46,439 nucleotides of DNA from Gammaproteobacteria bacterium (GCA_005801205.1 SYDJ01000054.1:1-46439); one strand, 5' to 3'; positions 17,949 through 27,076 are shown, counted from the first letter of the stretch. Notes: a model not told the origin generated them from the sequence alone. Numbers and translations: made by a program.

Positions 17949-18040
17949 TTAATAGCATGAATGCCCTTGTTCTCCTCTCCGCCTTAGTCAATCATAGCCA
18001 CCTCACGCCAGCGCTAATAATAGGCTGACAAAAATAAAAC

Positions 18041-18069
18041 TTGCATTAACTAGGCGACTGGTCTAATTT
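18041..18069 (+). promoter_or_regulatory. tetR promoter with operator-like palindrome
   Basis: The sequence at 18050-18066 (CTAGGCGACTGGTCTAA) closely matches the palindrome before the SDR gene. It overlaps a possible promoter with TTGCAT at 18041 and TAATTT at 18064 at 17-bp spacing. The placement suggests autorepression by the TetR protein encoded just downstream. Confidence 0.55.
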
Positions 18070-18075
18070 AACTCT

Positions 18076-18663
18076 ATGTCAGAAACTACACGCGACAAGC
18101 TGATCGCCACCAGCATTCACATTATGGCGGTTAAAGGCTTCAATAACACCGGTATTGCGGAGATTCTGACGCAGGTGAATGTGCCTAAGGGTTCGTTTTA
18201 TCACTACTTTAAAAGTAAGGATGAATTGGGCTTTGCGATTATTGAGCAATACGGCCAGCAGTTGCGTCAGGGTTTGGCTGCTCATCTTGAAAGTGCTGAA
18301 GGTAGCGCCATGGCGCGTTTACAGAGCTACTTCACGATGATTCTGGGTTATTTTGAAGGCAACTTTGGTCTGTGCAATTGCCTGCTGGGTAACTTGGGGC
18401 AAGAGTTGGCCATGCAGAATGTAGCCATGCGTGAGGCGATTTTTGTGCATTATCGCGCGGTGGAAAATCTCATCGCCGACTGTTTGAAGCAGGCGAAAAA
18501 AGAAGGTGAGCTAGCCGCTAATCTTGATGAACAGGTACTCGCCAAGATGTTTTTCGCCAGTTGGGAAGGTTGCTTGGTGCGTGCCAAGCTAGAGCAAACG
18601 GCGCAGCCCTTACGGGATTTGATTTACTTGTATTTTTCAGTGGTTTTTAAAGGCGCGGCTTAG
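18076..18663 (+). CDS. TetR-family transcriptional regulator
   Basis: 195 residues. The N-terminal helix-turn-helix covers about 10-55 (MAVKGFNNTGIAEILTQVN, GSFYHYFKSKDELG), a very typical TetR DNA-binding block. The C-terminal ligand/dimer domain resembles the AcuR/NemR group (FGLCNCLLGNLGQE), with adjacent Cys residues that could sense electrophiles. A matching operator-like palindrome stands before this gene and before the SDR gene downstream. It is therefore probably an autoregulated repressor of the SDR. The ligand is unknown. Confidence 0.92.
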   Translation: MSETTRDKLIATSIHIMAVKGFNNTGIAEILTQVNVPKGSFYHYFKSKDELGFAIIEQYGQQLRQGLAAHLESAEGSAMARLQSYFTMILGYFEGNFGLCNCLLGNLGQELAMQNVAMREAIFVHYRAVENLIADCLKQAKKEGELAANLDEQVLAKMFFASWEGCLVRAKLEQTAQPLRDLIYLYFSVVFKGAA

Positions 18664-18703
18664 ATTTAGTAATACATAGAGCGCGCCCCGACAATTTTTT
18701 CAC

Positions 18704-18724
18704 GACCCATAAGGGTCTTTTTTT
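18704..18724 (+). terminator. Rho-independent terminator after tetR
   Basis: GACCC-ATAA-GGGTC followed by seven T residues, 40 bp after the tetR stop. This separates tetR from the SDR gene, which then needs its own promoter. Confidence 0.85.
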
Positions 18725-18752
18725 GGCAACCAAATTAGACGACCGGTCTAAT
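18723..18752 (+). promoter_or_regulatory. SDR promoter with TetR-type operator
   Basis: TTAGACGACCGGTCTAA at 18735-18751 has inverted halves and lies between a -35-like TTGGCA (18723) and a -10-like TCTAAT (18747). It shares 14 of 17 positions with the palindrome before tetR. Similar GGTCTA-containing palindromes are bound by NemR-type TetR regulators. Binding here is inferred. Confidence 0.6.
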
Positions 18753-18776
18753 AATTTAAATGTAAAGGTGATTATT

Positions 18777-19517
18777 ATGAGCTACACAATTCAAGGTAAA
18801 ACCGCATTGGTAACTGGGGCTAACCGTGGTATCGGCAAGGCGATAGTGGAGGCATTAATCGCTGAGGGCGCCAAGCGTATTTACACCGCTGCACGCAATA
18901 TTGAAAGCTTGCAAGCATTAGTAAGCCAAGCGCCGGACGTCATAGTGCCGGTACAACTGGATGTAACTAATGCCAGCGATATCGCCAATGTTGCCAGGCT
19001 TGTCGGTCAGTTGGATATTTTGATCAACAATGCAGGCATAGCCACGGGCAGTGACTTTTCGGGTGAGGCGAGCCTTCGTATCGCAGCAGATGAAATGGCT
19101 ACTAACTATTTTGGTGTTATTAACCTCACTCATGCCCTGTTGCCGGTATTACACAAGAGTGGCACGGCGGCGGTAATCAACGTCAGCTCCATTGCCGGTA
19201 TTGCAAACTTCCCCACGCTTGGCCCTTACTCGGCCTCAAAAGCGGCGGTGCACTCGTTTACTCAAGGCCTGCGTGCCGAAGTGCGTAAAGCCAATATTGC
19301 TGTGGTAGGTGTTTATCCCGGCCCAGTTGATACGGATATGACCAAAGATTTTGAGATGGATAAAGCTGCGCCAGCAGATGTAGCAAACGCGGTTTTAGCA
19401 AGCTTGAAAAATGGCGATGAGGATGTGTTCCCAGATGCGTTCTCGCAGGCGATGTATCAAGTATTTGTACAGAACCCCAAGCAGCTTGAGCAGCAGTTTG
19501 GGACTATGGTGGGGTAA
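18777..19517 (+). CDS. short-chain dehydrogenase/reductase (SDR)
   Basis: 246 residues from the ATG at 18777. The track's TTG start at 18723 lies inside the terminator and operator and is rejected. AAGG sits about 9 nt before the ATG. It is a classical SDR: the cofactor motif TGANRGIG near residue 11, NNAG near 84, the catalytic Ser in INVSSIAG and the Tyr/Lys in YSASK near 150. An Arg after the second beta strand (AARN) suggests NADP(H). The substrate is unknown. Its link to a TetR regulator suggests a role against a reactive or foreign carbonyl compound. Confidence 0.93.
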   Translation: MSYTIQGKTALVTGANRGIGKAIVEALIAEGAKRIYTAARNIESLQALVSQAPDVIVPVQLDVTNASDIANVARLVGQLDILINNAGIATGSDFSGEASLRIAADEMATNYFGVINLTHALLPVLHKSGTAAVINVSSIAGIANFPTLGPYSASKAAVHSFTQGLRAEVRKANIAVVGVYPGPVDTDMTKDFEMDKAAPADVANAVLASLKNGDEDVFPDAFSQAMYQVFVQNPKQLEQQFGTMVG

Positions 19518-19526
19518 GACGTTTCA

Positions 19527-19550
19527 GTAAGCCTGCGCACGCAGGCTTAC
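19527..19550 (+). terminator. strong hairpin after the SDR gene
   Basis: GTAAGCCTGCG and CGCAGGCTTAC form an 11-bp perfect inverted repeat with a 2-nt centre, 9 bp after the SDR stop. The following TTCAAACCCTCTTT is T-rich but interrupted. It is a probable terminator or bidirectional mRNA-end structure. Confidence 0.65.
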
Positions 19551-19640
19551 TTCAAACCCTCTTTAAAACTAGAGACATTCTTGCGCTATTTCGTCACTAT
19601 ATCGCCTCGAAATTTGATAGTTCGCTAGCTGGGCGCAGAG

Positions 19641-20654
19641 ATGGAAAATCTAGAAAATCAATCGCAATTTATTATTTATCAAGCCGAAAATGGCCAAACT
19701 AAATTAGATGTACGTTTTCAGAACCAAACCGTATGGCTAACCCAAAGTTTGATGGCTGAGCTATTTCAAACCAGCAAGCAAAATATTGGCCAGCATCTAA
19801 AAAACATCTTTTCTGAACAAGAGTTGATCGAGGATTCAGTTGTAAAGGAATTCTTTACAACTGCAGTAGATGGTAAAAAGTATCGAACTAATCATTACAA
19901 TCTGGATGCCATTATTTCCGTTGGTTACCGCGTTCAAAGCCACACAGCTACACGTTTTCGCCAGTGGGCAACCCGCCATTTAAGTGAGTTTATTGTTAAG
20001 GGTTTTGTACTTGACGATGAACGCCTAAAGAACCCTGATCAGCCATTTGATTATTTCGATGAGTTAACTCGTCGCATTCAGGATATTCGTACTTCTGAGA
20101 AACGGTTCTATCAAAAAATCACCGATATTTATGCCACCAGTGTCGATTACGATCCAACCCAAGAAGTCAGTATCAGTTTCTTTAAAACGGTACAAAACAA
20201 AATCCACTGGGCCATTACGGGGAAAACAGCGGCAGAGCTTATTTTCAACCGTGCCGACAGTAACAAAGATCATATGGGGTTAACGAATTGGCGTGGTGTT
20301 AAGCCTAGAAAGGCGGATGTCACAGTCGCTAAAAATTATTTGTCACAACCAGAACTACAAGCGCTTAACAACTTGGTAGAGCAGTATCTGGTATTTGCCG
20401 AAGGGCAAGCCATGCGCCGTATTACTATGCATATGACAGACTGGATTACAAAGTTGGATGGCTTTTTAACCTTAAATGACCGCGATGTACTGGATCATGC
20501 AGGTAAAATTTCGCATCAAATGGCGAAAGAATTGGCTGAGCTAGAGTACGATAAATACCAAGTAGGTCGCCTCCAACAGGATGCACAAAGTGCCGATCGT
20601 AGAGATTTAGCGCAGCTCGAAACTTTGATGCCACGCGGCAAACCAAAGGCTTGA
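19641..20654 (+). CDS. RhuM-family protein
   Basis: 337 residues, matching the RhuM (virulence-associated) family along its whole length. The N-terminal region resembles a Fic/DinD-neighbour winged helix (VWLTQSLMAELFQTSKQNIG). The middle has the conserved YNLDAIISVGYRVQSHTATRFRQWA, and the C-terminus has the usual DWITKLDGFLTLNDRDVL. RhuM was first seen in a Salmonella pathogenicity island. Its biochemical role is unknown, and family members are often scattered on mobile DNA and near restriction-modification or defence genes. Here it stands alone between an SDR gene and the convergent pbpC, so it may be a small acquired cargo gene. Confidence 0.9.
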   Translation: MENLENQSQFIIYQAENGQTKLDVRFQNQTVWLTQSLMAELFQTSKQNIGQHLKNIFSEQELIEDSVVKEFFTTAVDGKKYRTNHYNLDAIISVGYRVQSHTATRFRQWATRHLSEFIVKGFVLDDERLKNPDQPFDYFDELTRRIQDIRTSEKRFYQKITDIYATSVDYDPTQEVSISFFKTVQNKIHWAITGKTAAELIFNRADSNKDHMGLTNWRGVKPRKADVTVAKNYLSQPELQALNNLVEQYLVFAEGQAMRRITMHMTDWITKLDGFLTLNDRDVLDHAGKISHQMAKELAELEYDKYQVGRLQQDAQSADRRDLAQLETLMPRGKPKA

Positions 20655-20679
20655 CGATTCCCTCACTCAATCAAAAGGC

Positions 20680-23208
20680 CTACTCCAACCAATCCACCAA
20701 CATCTCTCGCTCTGCCCCTTGGCCTTGGTCATCCACTACGCGGATGGTGTGAATTCCGGCATCGGTAGGGCGATAGGCGAGGGCGACTTGTGGGTCGCTG
20801 CTGCCGATGTAGCGGTTATCGTCAAACCAAAATAGCGTGCGCACTTGCGCGGCGGCTTGGGCTTGCAGCGGAATCGTGGTTTCGGGTTGGCTGGTGCGCA
20901 GTTGATAGGCCACATGGCGCAGGGGCGAGGTGATATCTGGCGCTTGGGTGTGAAAACCTTGTTGGCATTTGGGTGGGCTGCGGCGCGGTAAACCGGCTTG
21001 GCGAAACAGCTTTTGCATATCGCTGCTCCAAAATTCCATCACTTCCATACGCACTTGGTCGGCTTGATAGGGCGGGCACACGGGCTGGCCGGTTTTATGG
21101 CTAATGGCTACAGGTTGATGCAATTGGCTGACTTTAATCGGCGATTTACCGGCGATATACCACGTCTTACTGGTTTGCGGGCACCAAATATTCGGCAAGT
21201 CGCCGCTGGCGCTGCACACCGACACTTGGCTCACGCCCGCAGGTGGTTTGGGCGCGGGGATATGGCTGGGTTTGTTGAGGTAAAGGCCATCGGCAATGCG
21301 GAAAAACAGCGGCGCGGCGGCGTCTATTCCCACAAAGGCGGGGTTGCCGCGACTATCAAAATTGCCAATCCACACCGCCAGCACATAGGGGCCAACGGTG
21401 CCTACTGACCATGCATCCCTAAAACCCCATGATGTTCCCGTCTTCCACGCGATAGGCCAGCCGGAGTTGTAATAAATATCTTCCCCCGGTCTTGGGTTGT
21501 GGCGGAGCATATCGAGGGCGATAAAGCTCGCTTCGGGCGAGATAAGTTGGGTGCCTTCTGACGATGTGTTTTGGGTGGCAGTTTTTTCTTGTGGTATGGC
21601 TTTGGGCTTTTGCTGAGCGCAGGCTATATCAAAAGGGTGCGTACCGAACTTGGGCGTTTTAGCCGAGGGTTTGTGGCAGCTGACGTGATTCCACGCAAAT
21701 GATGGCGATGCTTTCTGAGTGCTTTGCAAAGTGTCGGCTGTTTTCACATACTGCAGCGGTTGCAAACGCCCGCCTCGGGCGAGCATGGCGTAAAGGCCGG
21801 TGAGCTCTTCCATGCTGATTTCCCCGCCGCCCAGCACCAAGGCCAAGCCATAGTGATCTTCTGTTTTCAGCTGCGATACGCCTGCCATTTTTAAAAAGCT
21901 ATAAAGACTTGGCGAGTGAAGTTGGGTGGCAGCCCATACAGCGGGGATATTGCGCGAGTGAATCAGTGCATCCTGCGCCGTAATCGGGCCGCGAAATTGA
22001 TTGTCAAAATTCTCTGGCGTATAAGGGCCAAAATCGGTGGGGGCGTCTTTCAAAATACTGGCTGGGTGTAAAATTCCCTGATCCATCGCCAAGGCATAAA
22101 TAAAAGGTTTAAGCGTAGAGCCGGGCGAGCGTTTGGCGAGCACGCCATTGACTTGGCCTTCAATCGCCACATTAAAATAATCTGCTGAGCCGAGCCACGC
22201 TTTCACTTCCATCGTTTTGGGGTCGATCAATAAAGCGGCCGCGTTCTTGATGCCCTTGTTGTTCACCTCCTGCAAATACTGGCGCGTTTGGCGCTCTATC
22301 AGGGTTTGTAAATTCAGGTTGATGCTGGTGCGTATCTGTTTGTTTTCACTGCCGTGTGCTGGGCTATTTTCGCTGTCGCTAGCCTCTTTTATTTCGCTTC
22401 CGCTAGGCATGGTGCTCTGCTGCAGCAACATATCCACAAAGTGCGGGGCGCGGAACGGCAGGTCTTGCATGCGTTGAAAATGCACGGGCAAATTGGCTAG
22501 CTGCGCTTGGGTTTCATCCAAGGGATAATGTTCTAACCAGCGTTTCAACAAGCGCTGCTTAGGTGCATCTATGGATGACAACAAGGCTTTGGAGCCCGCG
22601 CGGCGGTTCGGCTGCTGCGGAATCACCGCTAAGGTAAGCGCTTCGGCAATACTGAGTTGATACGCAGTTTTGCCAAAGTAAATCAAACTCGCCGCGCCCG
22701 CGCCTTGCACATTGCTACCGTAGGGCGCGAGGTTTAAATAGGCTTCTAAAATATCCCGCTTGCTGTAGCGCAATTCCAACCAAACGGCCAAACCCATTTG
22801 CCGCAATTTACCACTCGGGCTTTTGGTGTTTAAGCCATAAAACAGCCGCGCTAATTGCATGGTAACGGTAGAGCCGCCCTGTTGTTGGCCGCCGCTATAG
22901 GTGCGAAATGCCGCGCGAATGAGCGCTTGTGGGTTAATGCCTGGGTGCCAGTAAAACCAGCGGTCTTCGTAGAGCAACACAGCTTTGGTGAGTTGCGGGG
23001 AAATATCCTTGAGCGGCGTCCATACGCGGTACTGGTGATCATCCGCCAAGGTCAAACGCAGCAGCTCACCATTTTCCGCCAAAAAAGCGTGGGAGCTGGG
23101 AATTTGTTGCGCGAGCGATGGGTGCGGCCATAAACGAATAGCCACCAAGACGATGGCTATTGCGACCGTAGCGATTAGCAAATATCTAGAGCGGTTTGTT
23201 AAGTGCAT
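20680..23208 (-). CDS. pbpC: penicillin-binding protein 1C
   Basis: 842-residue bifunctional class A PBP. An N-terminal membrane anchor (about 9-26) is followed by the GT51 glycosyltransferase domain with the catalytic Glu in YEDRWFYWHPG (about 82) and GGSTVTMQLARLF. The transpeptidase domain has the SxxK nucleophile in RSPGSTLKPF (about 360), SRNIPAV, and the KTGTS motif (about 589). A C-terminal BiPBP_C region follows. It polymerises and may cross-link periplasmic peptidoglycan. Two insertions in the transpeptidase part are rich in Ser/Lys/Gln (about 285-300 and 500-540). In many genomes pbpC follows an alpha-2-macroglobulin gene, which is absent here. Confidence 0.95.
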   Translation of the reverse strand: MHLTNRSRYLLIATVAIAIVLVAIRLWPHPSLAQQIPSSHAFLAENGELLRLTLADDHQYRVWTPLKDISPQLTKAVLLYEDRWFYWHPGINPQALIRAAFRTYSGGQQQGGSTVTMQLARLFYGLNTKSPSGKLRQMGLAVWLELRYSKRDILEAYLNLAPYGSNVQGAGAASLIYFGKTAYQLSIAEALTLAVIPQQPNRRAGSKALLSSIDAPKQRLLKRWLEHYPLDETQAQLANLPVHFQRMQDLPFRAPHFVDMLLQQSTMPSGSEIKEASDSENSPAHGSENKQIRTSINLNLQTLIERQTRQYLQEVNNKGIKNAAALLIDPKTMEVKAWLGSADYFNVAIEGQVNGVLAKRSPGSTLKPFIYALAMDQGILHPASILKDAPTDFGPYTPENFDNQFRGPITAQDALIHSRNIPAVWAATQLHSPSLYSFLKMAGVSQLKTEDHYGLALVLGGGEISMEELTGLYAMLARGGRLQPLQYVKTADTLQSTQKASPSFAWNHVSCHKPSAKTPKFGTHPFDIACAQQKPKAIPQEKTATQNTSSEGTQLISPEASFIALDMLRHNPRPGEDIYYNSGWPIAWKTGTSWGFRDAWSVGTVGPYVLAVWIGNFDSRGNPAFVGIDAAAPLFFRIADGLYLNKPSHIPAPKPPAGVSQVSVCSASGDLPNIWCPQTSKTWYIAGKSPIKVSQLHQPVAISHKTGQPVCPPYQADQVRMEVMEFWSSDMQKLFRQAGLPRRSPPKCQQGFHTQAPDITSPLRHVAYQLRTSQPETTIPLQAQAAAQVRTLFWFDDNRYIGSSDPQVALAYRPTDAGIHTIRVVDDQGQGAEREMLVDWLE

Positions 23209-23285
23209 GCAGATTCGTCGTTAATAAAACCATTCCTTGATAAATGGGGTATTCGCGCGCACGAATCTTCCTGAGCGAGTACCGA

Positions 23286-23414
23286 TTTATGATTTGAAAC
23301 CCTAGAGTCATGGACGACCTACATGGATGTAGGAAGTTTCCCGAAGCGACCGGATCGCGTAGGGATGACGACAGGGAGCTACAGGGATGTATTTATGCGT
23401 TTTCGAATCATAAA
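23286..23414. repeat. 129-bp element with 14-bp terminal inverted repeats
   Basis: TTTATGATTTGAAA at 23286-23299 and TTTCGAATCATAAA at 23401-23414 are inverted repeats with one mismatch. The interior holds a perfect hairpin (CCTACAT-GG-ATGTAGG) and the phrase ACAGGGATGTATT, which resembles dispersed intergenic repeats I have seen in gammaproteobacterial genomes. It has no coding capacity. It could be a MITE-like or REP-like element, or a bidirectional terminator between two minus-strand genes. Confidence 0.55.
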
Positions 23415-23458
23415 GCGGTGCTTGCGATGCGATAAAGGTTTCGCGCCAAGGTCTCTAA

Positions 23459-25189
23459 TTACAAATCTGCCGCAAGAATTTTAATTTTTGCGCGCACTTT
23501 TTCCGCAAATTTATCGTAAAAAGTACCGAGCAATTTTTGCAATTCAGTATCGGTGACATAACCTAATTGAGCGCGGTAGTTGCGCTTAACTCCTTGGCCT
23601 CGTACCCAGCGTTCTTCCATACCTTCAAGATCTACTGCGCGCATAGCTTTGGCGATGGGATACTCCGCTTTGTATTCTTCAAAACGTTGCAAATGGAGCG
23701 CGACCAGTTCTGCCGCAGAAGCATTAGTGGGCAATTTTTCAATATAAATTGGAGGGCCGTATTCAAACGGCGATACGCTTTGATATTGCGTGCTGAGGTG
23801 ATCGCCATTGGTAAATTGGCTTACACACTCCACCATCTTTGTTGTTCTGCGCGTTGCAGCCAGCAGTTTCCATTTTAAGGTGAAGAACAAGTATAGAAAC
23901 CCAATCAAGTTAGGTTGCTTTGGTTTCATGCTAAAACAGGCTACGCCAGTTTCACCAAATTCATCGGCAAAAAAACTCAAGAGTACGCTTTGTCCCAACA
24001 TCAACTGCATGCCTTTCGCTTCAGCATCGCACACATGGCGCAAACCAAGATTGCTCAATGCATCTTTGCATTGAGCAATAAATTTCTGTTGATAGAGAGG
24101 ATAATATTTAGGGTCAACGGCCACTAATTCTGGCTTAGGTTCATTGGCCACATTCATAATTTGGGCCGCAATACTGGTAGCCATGATGTCATCGGGATCA
24201 TCTGACAAACGCTCATCAAGTGCATCGCTAACGGATTTTCCGGCGCGCACTGCATTGGCCGCACTCAATACGGCTTGCGCAATATTATCGTCATCTAAAC
24301 CGCGATCTTTGCCTTCAGTTGCAACAGCAGCTTCTAACATTTTTGCCATGTGCTCGCGCTCACCACCGCCGTTATTTTCTGAGCGCGCGCGGCGCTCAAC
24401 AATAAAGGGGCGATAAGGATCGTCTTCGGGGACATGGGCGAGCACATTATCGTAAGTTGCTAAGGCTTCATCAAAACGACCTAAATCATGCAGGATTGAT
24501 CCAACGCGTAAACCGTAGCGATGTTGATTGCTAAGGGCATAGCATTTTTCAAAATCGGCCAGTGCTTGTTCCAAAATATCGCGGTAATAATGTACGCCAG
24601 AAAAATTGACCACCCTATTGACAGTGTTATTGTGAGGGCTATTTAGCTCGCCATGCACAACGGCTTTCGCTAACAAACAATTAGCGCGATCTTCCAGTAA
24701 ATCTACCCGCTCCGGTGCCAGACTAATAGCGCGATTCAAAAGTTGATCTGCTTTGGCTAAATGTGCATCGAGCTCATGACCGCGCAGTAAACCCGATAGC
24801 ATTTGCAACGCATCCACTGCATTGGGGTCAATGCTTAAAATTTTATAGAGACGCTCTTCAATAGCATCGAAACGCTCTTGCTGTGTTTTTATGGGGTCTT
24901 CTGCAAATATATCGCTATCGGCATTGCCTTCATGCTCATGAAAATCCAATTGCACTTGCATAATTAATGCGGGTACAAAATCACTGCGCAGTTTAAGAAC
25001 TTTGGTTAAAGCGCTGCGCGCTTCTGCGAAGCGCTCCAATTTTTCTAGAACTCTGGCGTGGTGCCACCGCAATGCAAGCGACTGCGGATACTGTGCAAGA
25101 AGTTTTTTTATACTCTGCAGCGCATAGTCAAATTTTCCAGCTTTGAAAGCACGTTTAAATTTATCAAATTCTGGATCTTGTAAAGACAT
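23459..25189 (-). CDS. TPR-repeat protein, last gene of the AAA operon
   Basis: 576 residues, no signal peptide or membrane segment. The N-terminal half has several tetratricopeptide units (GKFDYALQSIKKLLAQYPQSLALRW, LGRFDEALATYDNVLAHVPED). These probably form a protein-binding solenoid. The C-terminal half (about 350-576) is a separate domain I do not recognise, containing GFLYLFFTLKWKLLAATRRT and ending in a Lys/Arg-rich helix. It follows the Sel1-repeat gene by 45 bp on the same strand. Likely cytoplasmic scaffold or adaptor for the AAA ATPase of the operon (inference). Confidence 0.8.
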   Translation of the reverse strand: MSLQDPEFDKFKRAFKAGKFDYALQSIKKLLAQYPQSLALRWHHARVLEKLERFAEARSALTKVLKLRSDFVPALIMQVQLDFHEHEGNADSDIFAEDPIKTQQERFDAIEERLYKILSIDPNAVDALQMLSGLLRGHELDAHLAKADQLLNRAISLAPERVDLLEDRANCLLAKAVVHGELNSPHNNTVNRVVNFSGVHYYRDILEQALADFEKCYALSNQHRYGLRVGSILHDLGRFDEALATYDNVLAHVPEDDPYRPFIVERRARSENNGGGEREHMAKMLEAAVATEGKDRGLDDDNIAQAVLSAANAVRAGKSVSDALDERLSDDPDDIMATSIAAQIMNVANEPKPELVAVDPKYYPLYQQKFIAQCKDALSNLGLRHVCDAEAKGMQLMLGQSVLLSFFADEFGETGVACFSMKPKQPNLIGFLYLFFTLKWKLLAATRRTTKMVECVSQFTNGDHLSTQYQSVSPFEYGPPIYIEKLPTNASAAELVALHLQRFEEYKAEYPIAKAMRAVDLEGMEERWVRGQGVKRNYRAQLGYVTDTELQKLLGTFYDKFAEKVRAKIKILAADL

Positions 25190-25234
25190 GGTCTAACGTC
25201 CTTAAACAATATTTTTTGAAAATAGATTGTCTGG

Positions 25235-26149
25235 TTATTGATGTTTCGCTAAATAATCATCCAGCGCTTTAATAAAATTATTTGGTTTGCTCATTTCAGC
25301 AGTAAGTAATTTAGCGGCTTCAATATCGCTGGGAGACAGTAGCTTTAGAAGTTTTTCTCGGTCAGCTGCGCTAGCGTCTAATCCTGCCGTATTAAAAGCG
25401 GCAAGTGAGACCACATAAGACTGAGTAATCCCACTACCATGAGCTGCCATATAGCCAATACCCATTTGTGCAGCTTTGTTATTCTGTGGTGCTGATTTTC
25501 TGTACCATTCAAGGGCGAGTTTGTAGTCCTGTGCAACGCCTTGCCCGCTGTAATACGAAAAGCCGAGATAAGCTTGCGCCATTGCGTCACCCTGCACAGC
25601 CGCCTTAGTGTACCAGTACAGAGCCTGTTTATAGTCTTGTGGTATGTTCTCGCCTTTGAAATAAAGTCGGCCAAGATTCAACTGTGCATTTAACGCACCT
25701 TGATTAGCGGCTTTGGTATACCACTCAATAGCCTGCGAGTAGTCTACTGCTGTTCCTTTACCAAAGTGATAGATAAGCGCAAGATTAAATTGAGCATTCA
25801 GGTCACCCTGATTAGCGGCTTTGGTGTACCAATAAATAGATTGGGCATAGTTCTGCGCAACGAGCTTGCCTTGGGCATAAATATTGCCCAGCGTAAATTG
25901 TGAGTATTTATCGCCTTCATTTGCAGCTTTGGTGTGGTGTGCCACTATCTGCTTGGGGTCTAAAGGTAAATTCTTGCCATTGTAATAAAGAGCGCCTAGT
26001 TTAAACATGGCCATTAAATCGCCCTGCTTAGCATGTGCTTTTAAATCATCTACTTCATGCGCAACGCACAGTTGAATCAAGCTTGTATAAACAACTGTGC
26101 AAGCAAATAGGCACTTTAAAATAGATTTGACATTGATTTTCATAGGCAT
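25235..26149 (-). CDS. secreted Sel1-repeat protein
   Basis: 304 residues. The N-terminus looks like a signal peptide (KCLFACTVVYTSLIQLCVAHE), so it is probably periplasmic. About six Sel1-like repeats follow (for example GDLNAQFNLALIYHFGKG, YSQAIEWYTKAANQG), covering roughly 35-260. Neighbouring repeats are very similar at the DNA level too, suggesting recent internal duplication. Sel1 repeats bind proteins and often regulate envelope or signalling complexes. It is 3 bp from the gene upstream, so it is in the same operon. Confidence 0.85.
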   Translation of the reverse strand: MPMKINVKSILKCLFACTVVYTSLIQLCVAHEVDDLKAHAKQGDLMAMFKLGALYYNGKNLPLDPKQIVAHHTKAANEGDKYSQFTLGNIYAQGKLVAQNYAQSIYWYTKAANQGDLNAQFNLALIYHFGKGTAVDYSQAIEWYTKAANQGALNAQLNLGRLYFKGENIPQDYKQALYWYTKAAVQGDAMAQAYLGFSYYSGQGVAQDYKLALEWYRKSAPQNNKAAQMGIGYMAAHGSGITQSYVVSLAAFNTAGLDASAADREKLLKLLSPSDIEAAKLLTAEMSKPNNFIKALDDYLAKHQ

Positions 26150-26152
26150 TCA

Positions 26153-27076
26153 TTAATAATCCGATCTAAATGAAAATTGCTGCATCTCTTTATTGAGCAT
26201 GCGCTGATAAATCGGAATGGCAACCCAAGAGTAAATAACAATGGCTAACCACGCATTGTCGATCACACTGGAGCTTTTGATGTAGCCCAAATCGTACACA
26301 ATGTTGGATAGCAAATTAAAAAGCACATAAGCAAATATCAATACGACTACTTGGTTTAAAGGTTTCATGCGCGAAACCTTGGTATTAAATTTCCACCACA
26401 AGCCTAAGAAAATATTCTTTCTGGCTTTTACATCCGCAAATAGCGATAGCGCTGCGCGCGAACTGGGGTTCAGCATAATGGTTAAACGCGCGTGATATTC
26501 CGCTTCACCGATATTGCCTTTAATTAAATACAAACGCCCCATAAGCACATTGGTGTCCTGGTGCTGTGCATCTATTGCCAGCGCAGCGAGTGTAAAATCC
26601 AGTGCTTTGGCATTGTCGCCTATTTGAAAATAGTAATTCGCAAATGAGTAAGCGGTTTTTATGCTGTCTGGATTTAGCTCTGCCATTTTTTGAATATAGA
26701 AAAAAGCTTCTTTGAACTTCTTATTGGCCAATAAAATATCTGACTTTAATTCAAAGACATCTACATTTTCTGGGTCACGTTGTAGCGCTTGGTCGCAGGC
26801 TGCCAATGCTTGCTTCACCTTGTTTTGCAAAAAATAAATGCGCGCATAAACACTGTGCAAGAAAGGTTCGTTAGGTTCCAATTGCAGTGCAATTTTTAAT
26901 TCGTATTCGGCAGCGTGAATACGCATTTGTTCCAACAAACAATAGGCGAGTGTGCCATGGTACATGGCGCTATTGGGTTCGTTGGCTAAAAGTTCTTTTA
27001 ATAACTCAATGGCGCTCGGCAATTGGCCGTGAGAAATCTGTCGCCACGCTTGTTCGTATTTATAATCGTTATTCAT
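26153..27076 (-). CDS. TPR-repeat membrane protein
   Basis: 307 residues. TPR units cover about 5-205 (LPSAIELLKELLANEPNSAMYHGTLAYCLL, KQALAACDQALQRDPENVDVFELKSDILL). A C-terminal membrane region follows with two hydrophobic segments (about 238-258 and 275-295: VVVLIFAYVLFNLL, AWLAIVIYSWVAIPIY). The N-terminal TPRs are probably cytoplasmic. Its start overlaps the preceding gene by 8 bp, indicating translational coupling. No named family was recognised. Confidence 0.8.
   Translation of the reverse strand: MNNDYKYEQAWRQISHGQLPSAIELLKELLANEPNSAMYHGTLAYCLLEQMRIHAAEYELKIALQLEPNEPFLHSVYARIYFLQNKVKQALAACDQALQRDPENVDVFELKSDILLANKKFKEAFFYIQKMAELNPDSIKTAYSFANYYFQIGDNAKALDFTLAALAIDAQHQDTNVLMGRLYLIKGNIGEAEYHARLTIMLNPSSRAALSLFADVKARKNIFLGLWWKFNTKVSRMKPLNQVVVLIFAYVLFNLLSNIVYDLGYIKSSSVIDNAWLAIVIYSWVAIPIYQRMLNKEMQQFSFRSDY

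Noticed and set aside
18723-18776. TTG-initiated extension of the SDR ORF
   Set aside because: It lies in the tetR terminator tail and operator. The SDR fold begins right after the ATG at 18777.
20998-21408. 136-aa + strand ORF inside pbpC
   Set aside because: Shadow of the conserved PBP1C coding frame, with no family features of its own.
25400-26000. Repeated DNA in the Sel1 gene as a CRISPR-like or tandem array
   Set aside because: The repeats are in frame and encode Sel1 units, with no constant repeat/variable spacer structure.
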